A DNA stretch of 22,508 nt, taken from IMG/VR virus record IMGVR_UViG_3300027608_000167, positions 1 through 22,508 of that record; one strand, given 5' to 3'. The stretch is from a virus. Both the position numbers and the translations under genes were made by a program. A model generated the notes under the pieces. The model saw only the letters and a program-made list of their open reading frames with translations, was not told the DNA's origin and ran no database searches. Below, piece after piece: positions 19,051 to 22,508 of the stretch; the stretch's first letter is position 1, and every line of letters starts with the position of its first letter.

Positions 19051-19586
19051 GCTGGCCATCCTTGTGCAGTCACCACAGCAATCAAAGCAGGTACATCGGC
19101 AGCGCCAGCAATGGCTGTGACAAGCCTTGTGCATTCGGTAATCACTGCCGCCCTGTAAATGACAGTATCAGCAGAAATAGCCACATTGCGTTCTACCTTG
19201 CGAATCACCATCCAGTCAGACTGAAACAACAGCTTGTTGGCGGTGTCTTTAACTGTGGCAGTCCACTGGTGCTTGAGTCCTTTGGTGACCAAACGCTCTG
19301 TGGTGTTAACCATGCTTCCAAACTCACCCACAGTAGAGTCATAGACTTGCACATACATGGGATTGCCATCTTTGTCAGATTCTTCTCTGTCGTTCAACAG
19401 TTTGGGATTGTCTACACCCCAATAGAAGCGGTCATCGTATGTGACTTGTGTATCTGCCACCTCTGTGATGCCAACAGCGTTCTTCTCTGCAATGCTTGTC
19501 AGGCGCAGCCAGTTGGCAGGGTATGACGTTCCATCTATCTTAAATGGTGTGTCAAGTGGTAATGGGTTGCCGTTAAGTAAAAACAT
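19047..19586 (-). CDS. Tail-fibre assembly-like protein
   Basis: A 179-residue protein with GAGGT before ATG 19586, located inside the end of the fibre gene. The N-terminal part (MFLLNGNPLPLDTPFKIDGT, YPANWLRL, DDRFYWGVDNP) looks like a fibre-associated domain. The C-terminal half (SDWMVIRKVERNVAISADTV, then YRAAVITECTRL) resembles the SDW...R..R motif region of fibre-assembly chaperones such as Caudo_TAP (PF02413). It lies directly downstream of the fibre gene, the usual chaperone position. Its last codons overlap the 51-residue membrane gene. The chaperone role is probable, not proven. Confidence 0.65.
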   Translation of the reverse strand: MFLLNGNPLPLDTPFKIDGTSYPANWLRLTSIAEKNAVGITEVADTQVTYDDRFYWGVDNPKLLNDREESDKDGNPMYVQVYDSTVGEFGSMVNTTERLVTKGLKHQWTATVKDTANKLLFQSDWMVIRKVERNVAISADTVIYRAAVITECTRLVTAIAGAADVPALIAVVTAQGWPA

Positions 19587-19589
19587 GTG

Positions 19590-21998
19590 TTACCTCGCTA
19601 AAGAATTTTTAAATGGGTTTTCGGCAAAGGCGGCGTAAATGTATGTATTGCCAGATACATTAGCCCAATATTGGTTTGCATTTGTTGCACGAATTTTGAA
19701 CCCGTTTGACAAGAAATCTACTTGCTCTATGTTGCTGTATGTTGATTCTGCATTGGCATTGTTTGGAGCTAATCCATCATCCAAAGCATTGATTGTATTT
19801 CTAGCGGTATCCATAATCATCCAAACAGCAACAGATGATGAGTCTTTAAACATGATCCATCTTGGTCTAAACCCAAGATAAACAAATGGCCCATCTGCTG
19901 AGTTATTGCCTGTGTAGCTACCAAATGCTGAATAGCCAGCTACTGCGGCAAAGCAGTAAGCAACAAAAGTGTCTGTATTGCTGTTGTAGTTTGCATTACT
20001 GTCCAAAGAAAATACTGTGGATGTCGGTGCTGTATTGTTCCAATATGTTGCGCCAGACGAACCAGTAGTATTCAGATTTAAAGCAAACCCAGTTCCTATT
20101 GATATGTGCCAAACCATCCAGTTACTGCTTGTTGCTGAATTGCGTTTTTTGACAATCAGCATCTTAGGTGCAACACCCAACCCATGACCAACTGTTCCTG
20201 TTGAACCATTGCCTGTATACGTCACCACGCTAAAGCCTTGCGTAGCACCTGCACTTACAGTTGATGTGATAGAGCCTGATGTGTTGGATACAGCAGTGCC
20301 GCCAGCTTTCCATTGCCACGCAACGTAGGTGTATGTGCTTGCGTTAATTGACCCTTGTCCAGCATTGTCAATGCCAACAGAAAATCCATTTGAATTAAAT
20401 GCCGTTAATCCATATCCTGCCGCTTCTTGAGATGCGTCGTTTGTATTATTAGTAGAAAGTACATTGCCAATACCACGAACAGAATCAACTAATACATGGC
20501 CTGTTGCGTTACTTCTAGATTTAGCCCACACGAAGTCAGGCTGAAAACCTCCAGAGTTTGTGATGGTCTGTGCTGAATTAGTACCTGTATACAGCGTAGC
20601 CGCCATGTAATTAGCACCATTGCTAATAGTAGGTGCTGGTAGGTTCTGCGTGTTCAGTGCAACAAAGCCTGTAGGTGGTGTGTAGGTGAAGGGGCGTTGA
20701 CCGAAGTTAATTGAGCCAGATTTTGTACCCGCACTGTTGTCTGTCTCAATACTTGCGGTCAAAACAAGATTTGCAGTGAAAGTATTGGTTGGGCTTGTTC
20801 CAGCAGAAGGACTGCCCGATTGAAATGTATTGTTTTTGGCAAACCAAATTTTTCCTGCGTCAGCATCCCACGCAACACCAATTACATCCCCAGTTGTCCA
20901 AGATGAATAGCCGGTTGTACCCCCACCTCCAAATGATGAAGAATAAGACCCATTGTTTCTATAAAAAGAACTGCTCTTTGTTATGAAATCTATTAAACCA
21001 ACAGAATAAACTCCAGTGCTTGATGAAGTAAGTTCAAAATAATATTTACCAGACGCTGACCCCATTGTTCCAATTACGCCTGTATTAGCGGTTGTAGCAT
21101 CACTGAAACTTAAATTGCCGTTGGAAGTGCTTGTTCTAGTTGCAACAGAAGTATATGCAGTAGGATTTAAAACGCAATAATTTCCCCGCCCATTTCCACC
21201 ATCAGCATAAGGTGTAGGCACATCCAACATTGAGTCATATGTCACACCAGCGGTCACGCTGATACCCGCAGAAGGTGTAAAGTTATTGCCGTTACCTGAA
21301 CTATCTTTGCCAATGGCAGCTGCGGTGGCTGCGCTGTTGTCATTGAAGTTTAGATAGAAACCGTTAGTGCCGTATGTACCAGCATATTTTTTAGGTTGCC
21401 ACACACCTGTAACAGCATTGGTTTCACCAAAGGATGATGGTGTTAATTGCTGTCCATCGACAAAGTTGACCTCAGCGAGGTAGCCGTCAAAGTAAGAAGA
21501 CCCACCAACATTATTAGAAAATTGGTGATTGATTGTATTGTTTACTCCACCATCATAATTTAGAGTAGGCCAGCCGGAACCTGACCCCGATGTTGTTGAT
21601 TGAAGAACGCCATTAGCATAAATTTTTATTCTGTCTGTATCAGTTGCTTGAGTGCTATCAAACGCAACTACAAAATGATACCAAGCAGAATAATCTCTAA
21701 AAACTGCCGAGGTAAGCCTAAAATATGGATAAGTACCAATATAAGCATATACAAGAAGTTGACCACCCACATCTAATTGAATGGTGTAGTAATTAGAGCC
21801 AGAAGTTGAGGCTACAAATAAACCCGTAGTTGAGGCTTTTCCTATCTTAACCCAACCACTCCAAGTCCATGTTTTGCGATTGGTTGCACTTGCTGGAGTT
21901 CTATTTAAATACGCCGAAGCAGATTGACGCACTCGCACACTACGGCTGATTTGATAGCCACTAGGGCGGGTAAGGAGAGTGTCTTTAGCTGCAAACAT
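19590..21998 (-). CDS. Tail fibre/receptor-binding protein (LamG-like, SPRY-like)
   Basis: An 802-residue protein. Residues about 25-190 read as a concanavalin/LamG-type lectin sandwich (WTWSGWVKIG, WYHFVVAFDS, IKIYANGVLQS, YFDGYLAEVNFVDG). About 315-435 resembles a SPRY domain (GKYYFELTSS, GLID, GDVIGVAWDADAGKIWFAKN). The rest is a beta-rich repeat-like region with PDFVWAKSRS, APKMLIVKKRN and a YIYAAFAENPFK end, recalling the DUF7483 fibre tails of aquatic phages. It probably binds surface glycans. ATG 21998 shares a base with the upstream TAA. The gene is visibly more AT-rich than the replication and packaging genes, suggesting exchange of host-range DNA. Confidence 0.83.
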   Translation of the reverse strand: MFAAKDTLLTRPSGYQISRSVRVRQSASAYLNRTPASATNRKTWTWSGWVKIGKASTTGLFVASTSGSNYYTIQLDVGGQLLVYAYIGTYPYFRLTSAVFRDYSAWYHFVVAFDSTQATDTDRIKIYANGVLQSTTSGSGSGWPTLNYDGGVNNTINHQFSNNVGGSSYFDGYLAEVNFVDGQQLTPSSFGETNAVTGVWQPKKYAGTYGTNGFYLNFNDNSAATAAAIGKDSSGNGNNFTPSAGISVTAGVTYDSMLDVPTPYADGGNGRGNYCVLNPTAYTSVATRTSTSNGNLSFSDATTANTGVIGTMGSASGKYYFELTSSSTGVYSVGLIDFITKSSSFYRNNGSYSSSFGGGGTTGYSSWTTGDVIGVAWDADAGKIWFAKNNTFQSGSPSAGTSPTNTFTANLVLTASIETDNSAGTKSGSINFGQRPFTYTPPTGFVALNTQNLPAPTISNGANYMAATLYTGTNSAQTITNSGGFQPDFVWAKSRSNATGHVLVDSVRGIGNVLSTNNTNDASQEAAGYGLTAFNSNGFSVGIDNAGQGSINASTYTYVAWQWKAGGTAVSNTSGSITSTVSAGATQGFSVVTYTGNGSTGTVGHGLGVAPKMLIVKKRNSATSSNWMVWHISIGTGFALNLNTTGSSGATYWNNTAPTSTVFSLDSNANYNSNTDTFVAYCFAAVAGYSAFGSYTGNNSADGPFVYLGFRPRWIMFKDSSSVAVWMIMDTARNTINALDDGLAPNNANAESTYSNIEQVDFLSNGFKIRATNANQYWANVSGNTYIYAAFAENPFKNSLAR

Positions 21999-22508
21999 TA
22001 TGCAAACGCCTGTGCTGCTGTACCAAACCAGCTTGTGCCGTTAGCCACAAAGGTCAGTATGTCAACGCCTGTGGTTGCTGTAGTGGTCAGCGTTGGTGCT
22101 GTTCCACTAGGGAACTTGACCGATGTAAACACCGCAGTGCGTGAGCCTGTGCCATCTTGTGTGCAAATCAGAATAAATGACTTGCCTGCCGTTGCTGTGG
22201 GCATGGTGAACGTACAGTTGCCTGTCATCGTGACAGTCTGCACCGTGCCGTTGGTCAGCGACAGAGTTTGTGAAGTTCCTGAGTTACCAATAGCCACCAC
22301 AGTTTCAACATAGTTAGTTACTGTTGGGTTTGTCAGGGTTTTGTTGGTCAGCGTATCAGTTGTTGCACGACCAACCAAAGTATCTGTCGATGTTGGTAGG
22401 GTCAGAGTACCCGTGTTGACAATACTTGAGATTACAGGGGTTGTGATCGTTGGGCTGGTAGCCAACACAATGGAGCCAGAGCCAGTAGTTGCACTTGATA
22501 ACCCAGAG
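21998..22508 (-). CDS. Tail protein, C-terminal part (5' end outside window)
   Basis: The frame is open through the right edge; an in-frame GTG at 22468 is not needed as a start, because upstream codons read SSATTGSGSIVLATSPT, a repeat phrase typical of phage tail/fibre proteins. The visible 169 residues continue with TSTDTLVGRATTDTLTNKTL, then a beta-rich domain (QTVTMTGNCTFTMP, GKSFILICTQDGTGSR). It is Thr/Ser/Gly-rich and AT-rich like its neighbour. Probably a distal tail or fibre-base component; the exact role is unknown. Confidence 0.8.
   Translation of the reverse strand, partial: SGLSSATTGSGSIVLATSPTITTPVISSIVNTGTLTLPTSTDTLVGRATTDTLTNKTLTNPTVTNYVETVVAIGNSGTSQTLSLTNGTVQTVTMTGNCTFTMPTATAGKSFILICTQDGTGSRTAVFTSVKFPSGTAPTLTTTATTGVDILTFVANGTSWFGTAAQAFA

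Noticed and set aside
19590-19800. Diversity-generating retroelement variable region at the fibre C-terminus
   Set aside because: No reverse transcriptase, template repeat or accessory gene is visible, and the YIYAAFAENPF end is a conserved fibre motif, not a variable lectin site. It could only be excluded fully with the rest of the genome.

Overview
The window looks like part of a temperate, podovirus-type (tailed) bacteriophage genome. The host is probably a beta-proteobacterium (Burkholderiales/Comamonadaceae-like, freshwater style). This rests on the gene repertoire, the GC-rich codon use of the core genes, and a T7/podovirus-family portal protein; it is an inference, not a database result. 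The phage nature itself is secure: portal, terminase, RusA, repressor, integrase, endolysin, nested spanins and tail fibre are all recognisable.

Layout. Positions 1-4181 (minus strand): the start of the late operon, read right to left. It holds an HTH protein, a putative small terminase, the large terminase, an unusual cupin-SET fusion protein, two small virion-type proteins and the 5' part of the portal gene, which runs off the left edge. 4241-7697 (minus): RusA resolvase, several tiny genes, and a large primase-helicase; a 240-bp non-coding stretch (4595-4835) is packed with AGTCCGC direct and inverted repeats. 7842-8910: the immunity switch, with a leftward Cro-like gene and a rightward repressor. 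9038-15651 (plus): a tightly coupled early operon with a Sak4-like ATPase, DUF669 protein, Cas4-like PD-(D/E)XK nuclease, SF2 helicase, a lipoprotein and a probable excisionase. 15550-15835: attP, made of the last 23 nt of a tRNA gene (T-loop to CCA) flanked by many TCCCGCA repeats. 15835-16761 (plus): tyrosine integrase. 16827-22508 (minus): the distal end of the late operon, i.e. tail proteins, LamG/SPRY fibre, fibre-assembly-like protein, membrane proteins, an EF-hand two-TM holin candidate, Rz with Rz1 nested inside, and an M15 endolysin.

How it works together. Late genes run leftward off the left edge and enter again at the right edge, and attP is uninterrupted with phage genes on both sides. 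The sequence is therefore best read as a stretch of a circular or circularly permuted (virion or excised) genome, not an integrated prophage. Four 31-bp elements (4202-4232, 7816-7846, 8213-8243, 8961-8991) share one design: a 19-bp imperfect palindrome whose positions 3-8 are the -35 hexamer, a 17-bp spacer, and an extended -10 (TGn plus a TATATT-like hexamer). They sit before the terminase operon, the primase operon, the repressor and the early operon, so one repressor probably controls lytic replication, recombination and packaging together and also its own synthesis.

Most noteworthy: the cupin-SET fusion in the packaging/virion module, the uniform promoter-operator family, the dense integrase arm-site array that covers the int start codon, the EF-hand holin candidate, and several coupled genes of 36-53 codons that ordinary length cut-offs would miss.
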